Positions 8,392-17,013 of a DNA stretch of 64,000 nucleotides are shown here, piece by piece. How positions within the stretch are numbered: the first letter of the stretch is position 1; the number at the start of each line of letters is the position of its first letter. Under the pieces are notes generated by a model. It had not been told where the DNA came from. It ran no database searches and saw only the letters and a program-made list of their open reading frames with translations. The DNA lies in contig NZ_KQ948549.1 of the NCBI RefSeq assembly GCF_001514125.1, positions 505,081 through 569,080 on the forward strand, given 5' to 3'. Origin of the DNA: Streptomyces longwoodensis (GTDB taxonomy: Bacteria; Actinomycetota; Actinomycetes; Streptomycetales; Streptomycetaceae). The translations under genes and the position numbers were made by a program.

Positions 8392-9663
8392 CTACCGCCG
8401 CCGGACCCCGCGTGCCAGCAGGCCGCCCAGGCAGCCGGTGACCAGCCCCCACAGGGCGGCCAGACCCAGGGCCGTCCACAGGTGCGGACGCAGGAAGAGC
8501 CGTCCGGACAGGCCGCCGCCCAGGTCGCCGATGCCGAGCACCGACAGGCCGAAGTGCGCGGACAGCCGACCCAGCAGGCAGACCGCGAGGACCGTGAGCA
8601 CCAGTGCCACCGCCATGTGCAGCGCGTGCTGCCACAGCCGGGTCCGGGTGGGTGACCGGGACGCCATCAGGAACGCGGCGGTCAGCACCAGCACGGCCGC
8701 GACGACCAGGAGCCACCAGGTCCGGCCGTCGTGCTCGGCGAGCGTGCGCAGGTTCAGGGTGGCGGTGTCCGGGCCGCGCAGCACCTCGTCCAGCACGTGC
8801 GGCATCGGCAGCCCGAACGGGCCGTCCACGCGCCCCTCCCAGGTGACGCCGAGCCCCAGGGTGAGCGCGAGCCACACCAGGTTGGGCAGGCCCAGCAGGA
8901 GCACCGCCAGCGTCTGCGCCGGATGCCCGCGGGTGAGGAGCACGACGACGCCGACGACGACGCCCAGCGCGACGTACGCCAGCAGCAGCGCCACCATCGC
9001 GTACGCGGCCGGACGCACCGACTGCTGGAACCGCAGCAGCCGCCGCGGCAGCGGGGCCCCGGGCGCCACCAGCAGCGCCAGCACGAGCACCCCGGCGCAC
9101 CACACCAGCCCGACGAACAGGCTGAGCGGCACGTCCGTGGTGAAGCCGACCCTCGGGGTGACGCCGAACAGCTCGCCGAGGTCGTCCAGTTCACTGCGGC
9201 CCAGGGACACCGAGAACGTCTGCCGTGCCGCCAGGGCGAGGGCCAGCAGGCCGAGCAGCCACAGCACGGCGACGCGCAGCGCCCACCCGGCCAGTTCCCC
9301 GGCGCCGGCGACCGCCCGGTGACGCAGCGGGCGCAGGAATCCGGCGGCCAGCACCAACGCCCCCGTGAGCGTCACGGACAGCGGGACCACGGTCAGCCCG
9401 CCCTTGCTGCCCGCCAGGTCGCCCGCGCTCCCGGACAGCTCGACGCTCCCGCCGACGGACGTGACGACGGTCGCCGCGACCACGCGCGGGAAGGCGCCGT
9501 CCGGCAGGTCGGCCGCCCCGGCCGCCCACAGCCCGAGCGCGGCCACCCCGAGCATGGAGAGCAGACACGCCAGGGCGGTGACGAGCGCGTGGACCCAGCC
9601 GTGGCGGGCGGCGGCCGGTGCGACCGCCGGTGCGGGGGAGCGGGGGTGACTCACGTCAGCCAC
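8392..9663 (-). CDS. polytopic integral membrane protein, hypothetical
   Basis: A 423-residue membrane protein with roughly ten hydrophobic segments spread over its length. A short extracytoplasmic-looking stretch follows the first helix (about residues 45-80). I do not recognise an enzymatic motif. It resembles the Streptomyces-restricted hydrophobic proteins often encoded next to Ser/Thr kinases (called streptophobe proteins in some annotations), but this is from memory. GTG 9663 is chosen as start, with GAGG about 11 nt upstream; GTG 9654 is possible. It is convergent with the kinase, 17 nt from its stop. Confidence 0.75.
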   Translation of the reverse strand: MADVSHPRSPAPAVAPAAARHGWVHALVTALACLLSMLGVAALGLWAAGAADLPDGAFPRVVAATVVTSVGGSVELSGSAGDLAGSKGGLTVVPLSVTLTGALVLAAGFLRPLRHRAVAGAGELAGWALRVAVLWLLGLLALALAARQTFSVSLGRSELDDLGELFGVTPRVGFTTDVPLSLFVGLVWCAGVLVLALLVAPGAPLPRRLLRFQQSVRPAAYAMVALLLAYVALGVVVGVVVLLTRGHPAQTLAVLLLGLPNLVWLALTLGLGVTWEGRVDGPFGLPMPHVLDEVLRGPDTATLNLRTLAEHDGRTWWLLVVAAVLVLTAAFLMASRSPTRTRLWQHALHMAVALVLTVLAVCLLGRLSAHFGLSVLGIGDLGGGLSGRLFLRPHLWTALGLAALWGLVTGCLGGLLARGVRRR

Positions 9664-9834
9664 GCTAGGCAGCACCTCGCCCGCCCGCCCGCCGGGAGAG
9701 GCGTCCGGGCGCCCCGTCCGCTTGCGGGCACCACTCCACCGGAGCACACAATGGAATGAAGCGGAACAAAGGCGGGTGAATCCCCCGGAACGTCCTCGGG
9801 ACTTTCCCGCAGGAGACCACGCCGGGAGAAGCTC

Positions 9835-11061
9835 GTGAGCGCCGAACCGCCGTTCTCCGGCCGCCCCACCGGACCACCCTCGGGCCCCCTGTCGGGTCCC
9901 TCCCAGCCACCGTCGGGCCCGCCCTCCCAGCCCCCCGGCGGCCCCCCGGGCGGCGACTCCGGCGGCACCCCGCCGCACCGGCCGTGGTGGAGGTCCGCAC
10001 CCCGCGTCGCCGTGCTGACCGCCGTCGTGGTGGCCGCGGTCGCCGTGGCGCTGGTCCTCGGCCGCTCCGGCGGCGGCTCGGGCAGCGGCGGCGAGGTCTT
10101 CCTCCAGGCCGCGGGCAAGACCGGCCCGGACCCGTTCACCGAGTCCACCGCCGAGGACAACTCCGCCCCGCCCGTCTCCGTCCCGCCGACCGCCGCGACC
10201 GCCCCCACCAACGAGGTCCGGGGCGTCGACGGCGGCTCCGCCGGTCTCTACGGCGGCACCCGCCACCTCTCCGCCTGCGACGTCGAGAAGCAGATCCGCT
10301 CCCTGGGCGCCGACGCCACCAAGAACGAGGCCTTCGCCTCGGTGGCCGGTGTCACGCCCTCCGGCGTCCCCGCCTACCTGCGCGGCCTGACCCCGGTGCA
10401 GCTGCGCATGGACACCCGCGTCACCAACCACGGCTACCGCGACGGCGCCGCCACCGGCTACCAGGCCGTCCTCCAGGCCGGCACCGCCGTGCTCGTCGAC
10501 GCCCGCGGCCTGCCCCGCGTGCGCTGCGCCTGCGGCAACCCGCTGACCCCGCCCGTGCCGCAGAGCACCACGCCCAGGCCCACCGGTGACTCCTGGCCGT
10601 CGTACAGCCCGGCGAACGTCGTCGTGGTGACCCCCGCACCCCGGGCCGTGGACGTCTTCGTGCTCTACGACCCCGAGCACCACGGGTGGATCGCCCGGCC
10701 CCGTGGGGACACCGGGCGCCACGACCGGCCGGCACCGCCCCCGACGCACCCCTCGCCCCCGGTGAGCGTCTCCCCGTCCGGCGAGTCGAGCGGCCCGTCC
10801 TCGTCGAGCAGCAGTCCCTCGACGTCCGGGTCCACCTCGCCCGGCGCGTCCTCCTCGTCCCCGAGCAGCAAGCCCCCGGCGCCGCCCGAGCCCCCGCCGC
10901 CCCCGGACTCGTCGTCGAGCGAGCCCAAGACGGGCGACTCCGTCGTCTCCCCGCCCGAGAAGCCCCCGTCGCAGGGCGGCAGCTCACCCCAGTCGGCCCC
11001 CGAGGCCCCGGTCTCCCCGGCCGCCCCGGGCTCCTCCGCCGAGCCCCCACCGGCGTCCTGA
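9835..11061 (+). CDS. DUF6777-type protein with Pro-rich N-terminus and one membrane anchor
   Basis: A 408-residue protein. Residues 1-50 are Gly/Pro-rich with repeated GPPSG-like units, followed by a single membrane helix at about 57-75. An extracellular domain (about 85-285) contains two close cysteines (CAC) near residue 225 and a DVFVLYDPEHHGW end. A long Ser/Pro-rich tail (about 300-408) could span cell wall. The domain matches what I know as DUF6777, common in Streptomyces and of unknown role. GTG 9835 is the start, with a GGGAG site. It diverges from the membrane protein to its left; a kinase-associated envelope function is possible but unproven. Confidence 0.72.
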   Translation: MSAEPPFSGRPTGPPSGPLSGPSQPPSGPPSQPPGGPPGGDSGGTPPHRPWWRSAPRVAVLTAVVVAAVAVALVLGRSGGGSGSGGEVFLQAAGKTGPDPFTESTAEDNSAPPVSVPPTAATAPTNEVRGVDGGSAGLYGGTRHLSACDVEKQIRSLGADATKNEAFASVAGVTPSGVPAYLRGLTPVQLRMDTRVTNHGYRDGAATGYQAVLQAGTAVLVDARGLPRVRCACGNPLTPPVPQSTTPRPTGDSWPSYSPANVVVVTPAPRAVDVFVLYDPEHHGWIARPRGDTGRHDRPAPPPTHPSPPVSVSPSGESSGPSSSSSSPSTSGSTSPGASSSSPSSKPPAPPEPPPPPDSSSSEPKTGDSVVSPPEKPPSQGGSSPQSAPEAPVSPAAPGSSAEPPPAS

Positions 11062-11214
11062 CGGGACCGGACGGTACCGTGCGCAGGGTGTCCCGCGTCT
11101 CCCGGGCGACGTGACGCAGCGCACGTGAAGTGCACGGGAGTGCAATGCGCGGCACGGGGTACCAGCTCAGGTGCAACAGCATCCGGCCAGGTGAGGCCTC
11201 CCAGAGAGAACAGC

Positions 11215-11793
11215 ATGACCGAGCAACTGGACGGGGCAGTGATACCGACTGGTTTCGACGTGCCCGTGGAACCCCTGCGGCGCGCCGCGCACTACACCGG
11301 TGAGCCCGGCTGCATCGCCGAAGCCCGCGCCTTCGCGGCGCGCTTCGTCGAGCAGCTGCGGCAGGAGTGGTGCGCCGGGATCGACGAGCGCACCGACGGC
11401 GAGGTCATGCTCGTCGTCAGCGAACTGGTCACCAACGCCGACCGGCACAGCAACGGTCCGTACATCCTGGAGCTGGAGGGCACCGACAGCACCCTCACGG
11501 TGTCCGTGTACGACAGCAGCGACGCCCTGCCCATGCGCTACCCCAAGGACCCCCGGCGGATCGGCCGGCACGGTCTGGAGATCGTGCACGCCCTGGCGGC
11601 CGAGGTGAGCGCCGAGCGGGTCCCGGTCGGCAAGCGGGTCCGCGCGCTGCTCCGCCTCGGTGACCGCGCCGCCCTCGGCGGCGCCGCGAAGCAGCCGGCC
11701 GCCGCGGTGGCCGACCCCGCCACGGCGGGCGATTCGTCCGGTTCCACCGAGGGCGGAATGTCAGGGGCTTCCCCTCAGGGTGACCGCTCCTAG
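11215..11793 (+). CDS. RsbW-like ATP-binding protein (HATPase_c_2)
   Basis: A 192-residue protein with a GHKL-type ATPase domain of the anti-sigma regulator class. The N-box is VSELVTNADRH near residues 65-75 and the glycine-rich motif is RIGRHGLEIVHALA near 112-125. Streptomyces encode dozens of these, often as anti-sigma or switch-protein kinases. The residues after about 155 are Ala/Gly-rich and probably disordered. ATG 11215 is chosen; a longer reading upstream is not family-like. The popR gene begins 9 nt after its stop, so both may share a transcript. The partner sigma factor is unknown. Confidence 0.82.
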   Translation: MTEQLDGAVIPTGFDVPVEPLRRAAHYTGEPGCIAEARAFAARFVEQLRQEWCAGIDERTDGEVMLVVSELVTNADRHSNGPYILELEGTDSTLTVSVYDSSDALPMRYPKDPRRIGRHGLEIVHALAAEVSAERVPVGKRVRALLRLGDRAALGGAAKQPAAAVADPATAGDSSGSTEGGMSGASPQGDRS

Positions 11794-11802
11794 GCTGGAG
11801 CA

Positions 11803-12180
11803 ATGACCGAGCGAGCGACCGACGAAGCCCGAGTGATCCCGCTGCGCCCGCCCGCCGGGCGCCCGGGGACCGGCACGCCCCCCGCCAGGGAGCCCCTGTG
11901 GCGCGACCTGGTGGGAGACGCGCTGCGCCGTGAACGCCAGGCCCAGGAACGCACCCTGAAGGACGTCGCCGACGCGGCCCGGATCTCCATGCCGTACCTC
12001 TCGGAGGTCGAGCGCGGCCGCAAGGAGGCGTCCTCGGAGGTCCTCGCCGCCGCCGCGCACGCCCTCGGCCTCACCCTCTCCGACCTGCTCACCCGGGTGC
12101 AGGGCGACCTCGCCCGCCGCCCGGCCCGCGGTCGCACCGCGAACCGGACGCCGCACGGCGGGCTCTGCCTGGCCGCCTGA
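11803..12180 (+). CDS. popR: PopR-like activator of clpP3-clpP4 (XRE HTH)
   Basis: A 125-residue XRE-type regulator with a single HTH in the centre (about 37-95, DVADAARISMPYLSEVERG). Known biology: in S. lividans PopR activates the clpP3-clpP4 operon when ClpP1/ClpP2 fail, and is itself degraded by Clp, for which its last two alanines are needed. Here the protein ends CLAA, matching that degron. The convergent downstream genes are a clpP pair, and two PopR-like boxes precede that pair. ClgR, the paralogue, is the main alternative, but the boxes and location favour PopR. Confidence 0.85.
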   Translation: MTERATDEARVIPLRPPAGRPGTGTPPAREPLWRDLVGDALRRERQAQERTLKDVADAARISMPYLSEVERGRKEASSEVLAAAAHALGLTLSDLLTRVQGDLARRPARGRTANRTPHGGLCLAA

Positions 12181-12189
12181 CGCGGGTAC

Positions 12190-12217
12190 GGCCGCCCGGC
12201 AGTGGATGCGGGCGGCC
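12190..12217. terminator. hairpin between popR and clpP4
   Basis: A perfect 9-bp stem GGCCGCCCG / CGGGCGGCC with a 10-nt loop, starting 10 nt after the popR stop. It is placed to end popR transcription and, being symmetric, possibly the opposing clpP operon. Confidence 0.6.
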
Positions 12218-12252
12218 GGTGCCGTGTTCCGGGGGGCCGGTCGGGCCGTGGG

Positions 12253-12855
12253 TCAGACCGTCACCAGACGCCGGCTCAGGACCTCGTCGGCCAGCCCGTA
12301 GGCCACGGCCTCCTGCGCGGTGAACACCTTGTCGCGGTCCATGTCGGCCCGCAGCGTCGCCACGTCGTGGTGGGTGTGCCGGGACAGCACCTCCTCCACC
12401 TGCGCGCGGATTCGCACCATCTCCTTGGCCTGCAGGGAGAGATCGGCGACCGTGCCCCGGCTGCCGCCGCTCGCGGGCTGGCCGAGCAGCACGCGCGCGT
12501 GCTCCAGCACGAACCGCCGCCCGGGGTCCCCGCCGGCCAGCAGCACGGCCGCCGTCGAGGCCGCCTGCCCGACGCAGAACGTCGAGATCGGCGCCTGCAC
12601 GAAGGTCATCGTGTCGTAGATCGCCATCAGTGAGGTGAACGAGCCGCCGGGCGAGTTGATGTAGATCGCGATCTCGTGCTCCGGCGCCGCCGACTCCAGG
12701 TGCAGCAGCTGCGCGATCACCACGTTGGCGACGCCGTCGTCGATGTCGGTGCCGAGGAAGATGATGCGCTCGTTCAGCAGCCGGCTGAACACGTCGAAGG
12801 ACCGCTCGCCCTGCGGGGTGCGCTCGATGACGTTCGGGATCGTGTAGCTCCCCAT
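12253..12855 (-). CDS. clpP4: ATP-dependent Clp protease proteolytic subunit, ClpP4-like, catalytic His replaced
   Basis: A 200-residue ClpP-fold protein, second gene of the operon. The ClpP start is 1 nt after the upstream clpP3 stop. Conserved structural motifs are present: INSPGGS (66-72), the nucleophile elbow with Ser100 in GQAAS, and the Asp175 region RDKVF. The catalytic histidine of the MHQP motif is replaced: the sequence is VLLGQP with Gly125 in the His position. On family knowledge this should remove or strongly reduce peptidase activity, suggesting ClpP4 works as a structural partner in mixed ClpP3/ClpP4 tetradecamers. Expression should follow PopR. Confidence 0.9.
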   Translation of the reverse strand: MGSYTIPNVIERTPQGERSFDVFSRLLNERIIFLGTDIDDGVANVVIAQLLHLESAAPEHEIAIYINSPGGSFTSLMAIYDTMTFVQAPISTFCVGQAASTAAVLLAGGDPGRRFVLEHARVLLGQPASGGSRGTVADLSLQAKEMVRIRAQVEEVLSRHTHHDVATLRADMDRDKVFTAQEAVAYGLADEVLSRRLVTV

Positions 12856-12856
12856 G

Positions 12857-13510
12857 TCACAGCCCCGTCCGTCGTCGGGTGGCCGCCGGGCGCACGTCGG
12901 CGAGCGACGTGACGACGTGGTCCACCATGCCGTACTCCTTGGCCTCCTCGGCCGTGAACCAGCGGTCGCGGTCGCCGTCGCGGGCGATGGTCTCCGGGCT
13001 CTGCCCGGTGTGCTCCGCGGTGATCCGCTCGATGGTCCGCTTGGTGAACTCCAGGTTCTCCGCCTGGATCTCGATGTCCGCGGTGGTGCCGCCGATCCCC
13101 GCCGACGGCTGGTGCATCATGATCCGCGCGTGGGGGAGCGCGTAGCGCTTCCCGGGCGCGCCGACGCTCAGCAGGAACTGGCCCATGCTCGCGGCGAAGC
13201 CCATGGCGAGGGTCGACACGTCGTTGGGGATGAGCTGCATGGTGTCGTAGATGGCCAGGCCCGCGTGGACCGAGCCGCCCGGGCTGTTGACGTACAGGCT
13301 GATGTCGGTGCGCGGGTCCTCCGCGGACAGGATCAGCAGCTGGGCGCAGACCCGGTTGGCGGAGACCTCGTCGACCTGGGTGCCCAGCAGCACGATGCGC
13401 TGGCCCAGGAGCTGCGCGGCGAGCTGGTCGTCGAAGCGGGTGGGCGCGGTGTCGCCCTCCTCGGCGCGGGGCGGCGCGGCCGGCGGCCGGCCGGCGGAGA
13501 GTGGGGACAT
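12857..13510 (-). CDS. clpP3: ATP-dependent Clp protease proteolytic subunit ClpP3
   Basis: A 217-residue ClpP serine peptidase subunit with an intact triad: Ser108 (GFAASMG), His133 (MMHQP) and Asp182 (RDRWF). It degrades unfolded or tagged proteins within a barrel loaded by ClpX/ClpC-type ATPases. The first 25 residues are Pro/Ala-rich and would be a propeptide. ATG 13510 has a GAGGAG site; an upstream in-frame ATG is not supported. It is first in the clpP3-clpP4 operon, which is expected to be a backup to ClpP1/P2, switched on by PopR through the boxes about 90 bp upstream. Confidence 0.93.
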   Translation of the reverse strand: MSPLSAGRPPAAPPRAEEGDTAPTRFDDQLAAQLLGQRIVLLGTQVDEVSANRVCAQLLILSAEDPRTDISLYVNSPGGSVHAGLAIYDTMQLIPNDVSTLAMGFAASMGQFLLSVGAPGKRYALPHARIMMHQPSAGIGGTTADIEIQAENLEFTKRTIERITAEHTGQSPETIARDGDRDRWFTAEEAKEYGMVDHVVTSLADVRPAATRRRTGL

Positions 13511-13597
13511 GGAAGCTCCTCGGGTCGCGGGTCGGACACGGCGGGTGGTCGCCGTGCGCCCCACTCTCGGGCCGGACCCGGCCGCCGCGGGGACTTC

Positions 13598-13627
13598 CCT
13601 GCCGTCGGCAGATTCGCCGACGGCAGA
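13598..13627 (-). promoter_or_regulatory. two abutting PopR-like boxes upstream of clpP3
   Basis: Two 15-bp elements lie head to tail without a gap: 13598-13612 and 13613-13627. On the clpP3 strand they read TCTGCCGACGGCAGG and TCTGCCGTCGGCGAA. They match the site TCTGCC-N3-GGCAGA (11/12 and 10/12 arm positions), which I recall as the S. lividans PopR motif. They sit 88 bp upstream of the clpP3 start, a normal activator position. Confidence 0.75.
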
Positions 13628-13744
13628 GCGCCCGGCCCGGCCGGGCGGCGCCGGAGGAGACCGGCGTCCGGCCGATGAGTTCCGCCGCCCGGACCGGTCG
13701 ACACAGATGACCGCGTTCCGCGTCCCGCACCCAGGAGGCAGCCC

Positions 13745-14227
13745 ATGACCGCCGACGGCTTCACCACGTGTCTCTGGTTCGACACCCAGGCCGAGGAGGC
13801 CGCGCAGTTCTACGTCTCGGTCTTCAAGAACTCCAGCACCGGCACCACCACGTACTACACCGAGGGAGCCCCCCGGCCCGCCGGGACCGTCCTGACGGTC
13901 GACTTCACGGCCAACGGCCAGAGGTTCGTGGCGCTCAACGGCGGCCCCGAGTTCACGTTCAGCGAGGCCGTCTCCTTCCAGATCGACTGCGACGACCAGG
14001 AGGAGATCGACTACTACTGGAGCAAGCTCACCGAGGGCGGCGGGCAGCCCGGCCCCTGTGGCTGGCTCAAGGACCGCTTCGGAGTGTCCTGGCAGGTCAC
14101 GCCGAAGGTCCTCAGCGAGATGATCGCCGGCCCCGACCGGGAGAAGACCACCCGCGCGATGAACGCCATGATGACGATGGGCAAGCTGGACATCGCCGCC
14201 CTCCAGCGGGCCTACGACGGCGAGTGA
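13745..14227 (+). CDS. VOC family protein, PhnB/3-demethylubiquinone-methyltransferase-like
   Basis: A 160-residue protein of the PhnB-type vicinal oxygen chelate family. It begins with the strand FTTCLWFDTQAEEAAQFY, has FVALNGGPEFTFSEAVSFQI in the middle, and the typical late motif CGWLKDRFGVSWQVTP. The final helix with KTTRAMNAMMTMGKLDI is also characteristic. The family is widespread and mostly functionally undefined; despite old annotations it is not a methyltransferase. ATG 13745 follows an AGGAGG site. It diverges from clpP3 and has no obvious partner. Confidence 0.88.
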   Translation: MTADGFTTCLWFDTQAEEAAQFYVSVFKNSSTGTTTYYTEGAPRPAGTVLTVDFTANGQRFVALNGGPEFTFSEAVSFQIDCDDQEEIDYYWSKLTEGGGQPGPCGWLKDRFGVSWQVTPKVLSEMIAGPDREKTTRAMNAMMTMGKLDIAALQRAYDGE

Positions 14228-14248
14228 CCGTCCGGGCGGCGCTCCGCC

Positions 14249-15139
14249 TCACCGGGGCTCGGCCAGGACCTCCCTGATCACGTGCCGGGAGTTCTCCGCC
14301 AGCGGCGGATTGGTCTCCCAGTAGAACGGCAGCTGGACCAGCGAGATCGACAGCGCCCAGCCCCGGCCCCGGGCCCACTCGGCGTCGTCCGCGCCGACCG
14401 CCTCCCGGAAGGCGCCCCGCGCCGCAGCGGGCAGCAGGTTCCAGGCCACGATCAGATCGACGGCCGGGTCCCCCACGCCCACGCAGCCGAAGTCCAGGAC
14501 CGCCGCCAGCCGGCCCCCGGCGACCAGCACGTTGCCGGGGGAGAGGTCGGCGTGCGCCCAGACCGGAGCGCCGGTGTGCCCGGGCGCCCGCAGCGCCTCC
14601 TCCCACCGGGCGGTCACCGCGGCGGTGTCGATCCGCCCCGCCAGCTGAGCGAGGGCCGCCCGGGTGTCGCCGTCCCGTCGCGCGAGCGGAACGCCCCGGT
14701 GGTTCGCCGGGCCCCCGGCCGGGTCGAGCCGCCGCAGCCCGGCCACGAACGCCCCGAGGTCGGCGGCCAGCTCCCCGGGGCGCTCCAGCGCGCCCGCGAC
14801 CGGATTGCGGCCGTCCAGCCAGCCGTAGACGCACCACGGCCACGGGAACCCCTCGCCCGGCTCCCCCAGGGCCAGCGGCGTCGGCGTGGGCACGGCCAGC
14901 CGCGGCCCCAGCCGGGCCAGCCAGTGCCGTTCGTGCGCCACGCCGTCGACCGCGCCGGGGTACCGGGGCAGCCGGACGACCTTGTCGTCGCCGAGGCGGA
15001 ACATGGCGTTCTCGGTGCCCGACGACGTCACCCGCGACACGGGCAGCGACGCCCACCGCGGGAACTGCGCGGCGACCAGCCGACGGACCAGCGCGGCGTC
15101 CAGGTCGATCTCGTCGGGACGCATCCTCACAGCACACAT
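14249..15139 (-). CDS. aminoglycoside phosphotransferase (APH) family protein
   Basis: A 296-residue small-molecule kinase of the APH fold. The Brenner motif is HADLSPGN (catalytic Asp) and the metal-binding segment is VLDFGCVGVGDPAVDL. The N-lobe strand AMFRLGDDKVVRLPR carries the ATP-side residues. Members phosphorylate aminoglycosides, other antibiotics, homoserine or sugars; its substrate is unknown and resistance should not be assumed. The start is uncertain: ATG 15139 has a GGAA site at suitable spacing, while the more family-like ATG 15124 has its GAGG directly abutting. It is convergent with the PhnB-like gene. Confidence 0.82.
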   Translation of the reverse strand: MCAVRMRPDEIDLDAALVRRLVAAQFPRWASLPVSRVTSSGTENAMFRLGDDKVVRLPRYPGAVDGVAHERHWLARLGPRLAVPTPTPLALGEPGEGFPWPWCVYGWLDGRNPVAGALERPGELAADLGAFVAGLRRLDPAGGPANHRGVPLARRDGDTRAALAQLAGRIDTAAVTARWEEALRAPGHTGAPVWAHADLSPGNVLVAGGRLAAVLDFGCVGVGDPAVDLIVAWNLLPAAARGAFREAVGADDAEWARGRGWALSISLVQLPFYWETNPPLAENSRHVIREVLAEPR

Positions 15140-15359
15140 CCGGCCCATTCCAGCCCGGAACTCCCTTGCTGTCGAACGGATTTCGCCCCGCATCGCGGCC
15201 GTCCGCCGGCTCCGGCCCGGCAGCGGCGCCCGGGGTCGGCGTCCCCGCGTCCGCGACGGTCCGCGTGCTCGGCGCGCGGTCCCGCGCGGGCGTGGCTAGC
15301 GTGAGGAAGCGGACCGCGTGAGGAAGCGGACCACCCGTCTCAGTGGAAGGGCCGCCGCC

Positions 15360-16157
15360 ATGGCCGTGCAACCAGAGGGAACCCCGTGCTGGGCCGACGC
15401 GATGTTCACCGACCTGGAGGGCGCCAAGCGCTTCTACGGTGAGGTGCTCGGCTGGACCTTCGGGGAGTCGACGTCGGAGTACGGGAACTACACCCAGGCC
15501 TACGCCGACGGCAAGGCCGTCGCCGCCGTCGTCCCGCCGATGCCGGGGCAGGAGGGGCAGTCGCAGTGGTGCCTGTACCTCGCCTCGCCGGACGCCGCCG
15601 CCACCGCGGCGAAGATCCGCGAGAACGGCGGCGAGGTGCTGATGGAACCGATGCGCGTCGGCGACTTCGGCACCATGTGCCTGGCCCGCGACCCCGGCGG
15701 CGTGGCCTTCGGGATCTGGCAGGGCGGCCGCCACGAGGGCTTCGAGGCGACGGCGGTGCCCGGCGCCTACTGCTGGGCCGAGGTCTTCACCCGGGAGCCC
15801 GAGAAGGCCGACGCGTTCTTCCCGGCGGTCTTCCCGTACCGGACCAAGCGCATCGAGGACGAGGCCATGGACTTCCGGATCTACGACCTGGGCGAGAACA
15901 GCGTGCTCGGCCGGATGGCGATGACCGAGGAGTTCCCGCCCGAGGTGCCGCCGTACGTCAACGTGTACTTCACCGTCCCGGACGTCGACGACGCCGTCGC
16001 CCGCGCCACCGAACTCGGCGGTGTGCTGCGGTTCGGTCCGGTCGACAGCCCCTTCGGACGGTTCGCGGCCCTGAGCGATCCGCAGGGCGCGAGCTTCTCG
16101 GTGATCGACGTCACGGCCACCGAGGGCGAGATGCCGAAGATGACCGAGGTCTCCTAG
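15360..16157 (+). CDS. VOC family protein with two glyoxalase domains
   Basis: A 265-residue tandem vicinal-oxygen-chelate protein. Domain 1 spans about 8-120 (CWADAMFTDLEGAKRFYGEVLGW then FGTMCLARDPGGVAFGIWQ) and domain 2 about 130-255 (CWAEVFTREPEKADAFFPAVFPY ... FAALSDPQGASFSVI). This matches the actinobacterial CFP32/hydroxylase-like glyoxalase group, common in Streptomyces and with no settled reaction. ATG 15360 follows GGAAGGG. A hairpin terminator follows the gene, so it looks monocistronic. Confidence 0.87.
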   Translation: MAVQPEGTPCWADAMFTDLEGAKRFYGEVLGWTFGESTSEYGNYTQAYADGKAVAAVVPPMPGQEGQSQWCLYLASPDAAATAAKIRENGGEVLMEPMRVGDFGTMCLARDPGGVAFGIWQGGRHEGFEATAVPGAYCWAEVFTREPEKADAFFPAVFPYRTKRIEDEAMDFRIYDLGENSVLGRMAMTEEFPPEVPPYVNVYFTVPDVDDAVARATELGGVLRFGPVDSPFGRFAALSDPQGASFSVIDVTATEGEMPKMTEVS

Positions 16158-16212
16158 GTCCCGCTCCCGAACTTGCCCCAGGGCGCCCGCGCGTCGGGGC
16201 GGGAATGCCTCA

Positions 16213-16253
16213 GGCCCGGCCGGCCCCGCTCGTGGTCCGGGGCTGGCCGGGCC
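16213..16253 (+). terminator. hairpin terminator after VOC gene
   Basis: A 15-bp stem (16213-16227 with 16239-16253, one G-T mismatch) and an 11-nt loop, 56 nt after the VOC stop and 49 nt before the RNase HI start. Lack of a U-run is normal in this genus. Confidence 0.6.
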
Positions 16254-16301
16254 CGCTCCGCACGGCCGGGCGCCCGCCCTGGCCGTGGCATGATCGTGCG
16301 C

Positions 16302-17000
16302 ATGGTTGAACGTGTTGTGGCCGCCTGCGACGGGGCGTCGAAGGGCAATCCGGGACCGGCCGGCTGGGCCTGGGTGGTCGCCGACGACGCCGAGGTCCCG
16401 GACCGCTGGGAGGCCGGGCCGCTCGGCCGGGCCACCAACAACGTGGCCGAACTGACCGCGCTGGAACGCCTGTTGGCGGCCACCGACCCGGCGGTGCCGC
16501 TGGAGGTCCGGATGGACTCCCAGTACGCCATGAAGGCCGTCACCACCTGGCTGCCCGGCTGGAAGCGCAACGGCTGGCGGACCTCCGGCGGCAAGCCGGT
16601 CGCCAACCAGGAGCTGGTGGTGCGCATCGACGAGCTGCTCCAGGGCCGCTCGGTCGACTTCCGCTACGTCCCCGCCCACCAGGTCGACGGCGACCGGCTC
16701 AACGACTTCGCCGACCGGGCCGCCAGCCAGGCCGCCGTGGTGCAGGAGCCCGCGGGCAGCGACCTCGGCTCCCCGGAGCCGCCGCCGTCACCGGACACCC
16801 CCGCCGCGGGCGCCGCCAAGCGCCGGCCCGCCAAGGCGGGGGCGGCCCGGCAGCGCGGCGGCGGGGCGTCGGCGCGCACCATCAAGGCAAAGTTCCCCGG
16901 CCGTTGCGTGTGCGGCCGCCCGTACGCGGCCGGTGAGCCGATCGCCAAGAACGACCAGGGCTGGGGCCACCCGGAGTGCCGCACCGCGGCCGCCGGGTGA
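16302..17000 (+). CDS. rnhA: ribonuclease HI with C-terminal Cys/His domain
   Basis: A 232-residue protein. Residues 1-145 are RNase HI, which cuts RNA in RNA-DNA hybrids. Metal-binding carboxylates are visible as D10 (CDGASKGN), E50 (NNVAEL), D72 (RMDSQY) and D138 near FADRA, with His126 in PAHQVDG. A Pro/Ala/Lys linker (about 150-190) leads to a small domain with RCVCGRPYAAGEPI and GHPEC (C202, C204, H223, C226), probably zinc-binding. ATG 16302 is chosen because the family begins right before the first strand; ATG 16290 is possible. The tail is absent from standard RNase HI and may aid nucleic-acid binding. Confidence 0.9.
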   Translation: MVERVVAACDGASKGNPGPAGWAWVVADDAEVPDRWEAGPLGRATNNVAELTALERLLAATDPAVPLEVRMDSQYAMKAVTTWLPGWKRNGWRTSGGKPVANQELVVRIDELLQGRSVDFRYVPAHQVDGDRLNDFADRAASQAAVVQEPAGSDLGSPEPPPSPDTPAAGAAKRRPAKAGAARQRGGGASARTIKAKFPGRCVCGRPYAAGEPIAKNDQGWGHPECRTAAAG

Positions 17001-17013
17001 CCCGTGGCGCCGG

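Noticed and set aside
9664..10749. N-terminal extension of the membrane protein at 8392
   Set aside because: It runs opposite the DUF6777 gene, is low-complexity, and GTG 9663 begins right before the first membrane helix.
14249..15139. Calling the APH-fold gene an antibiotic-resistance gene
   Set aside because: The motif set is general to APH-fold kinases and nothing in context indicates an antibiotic substrate.
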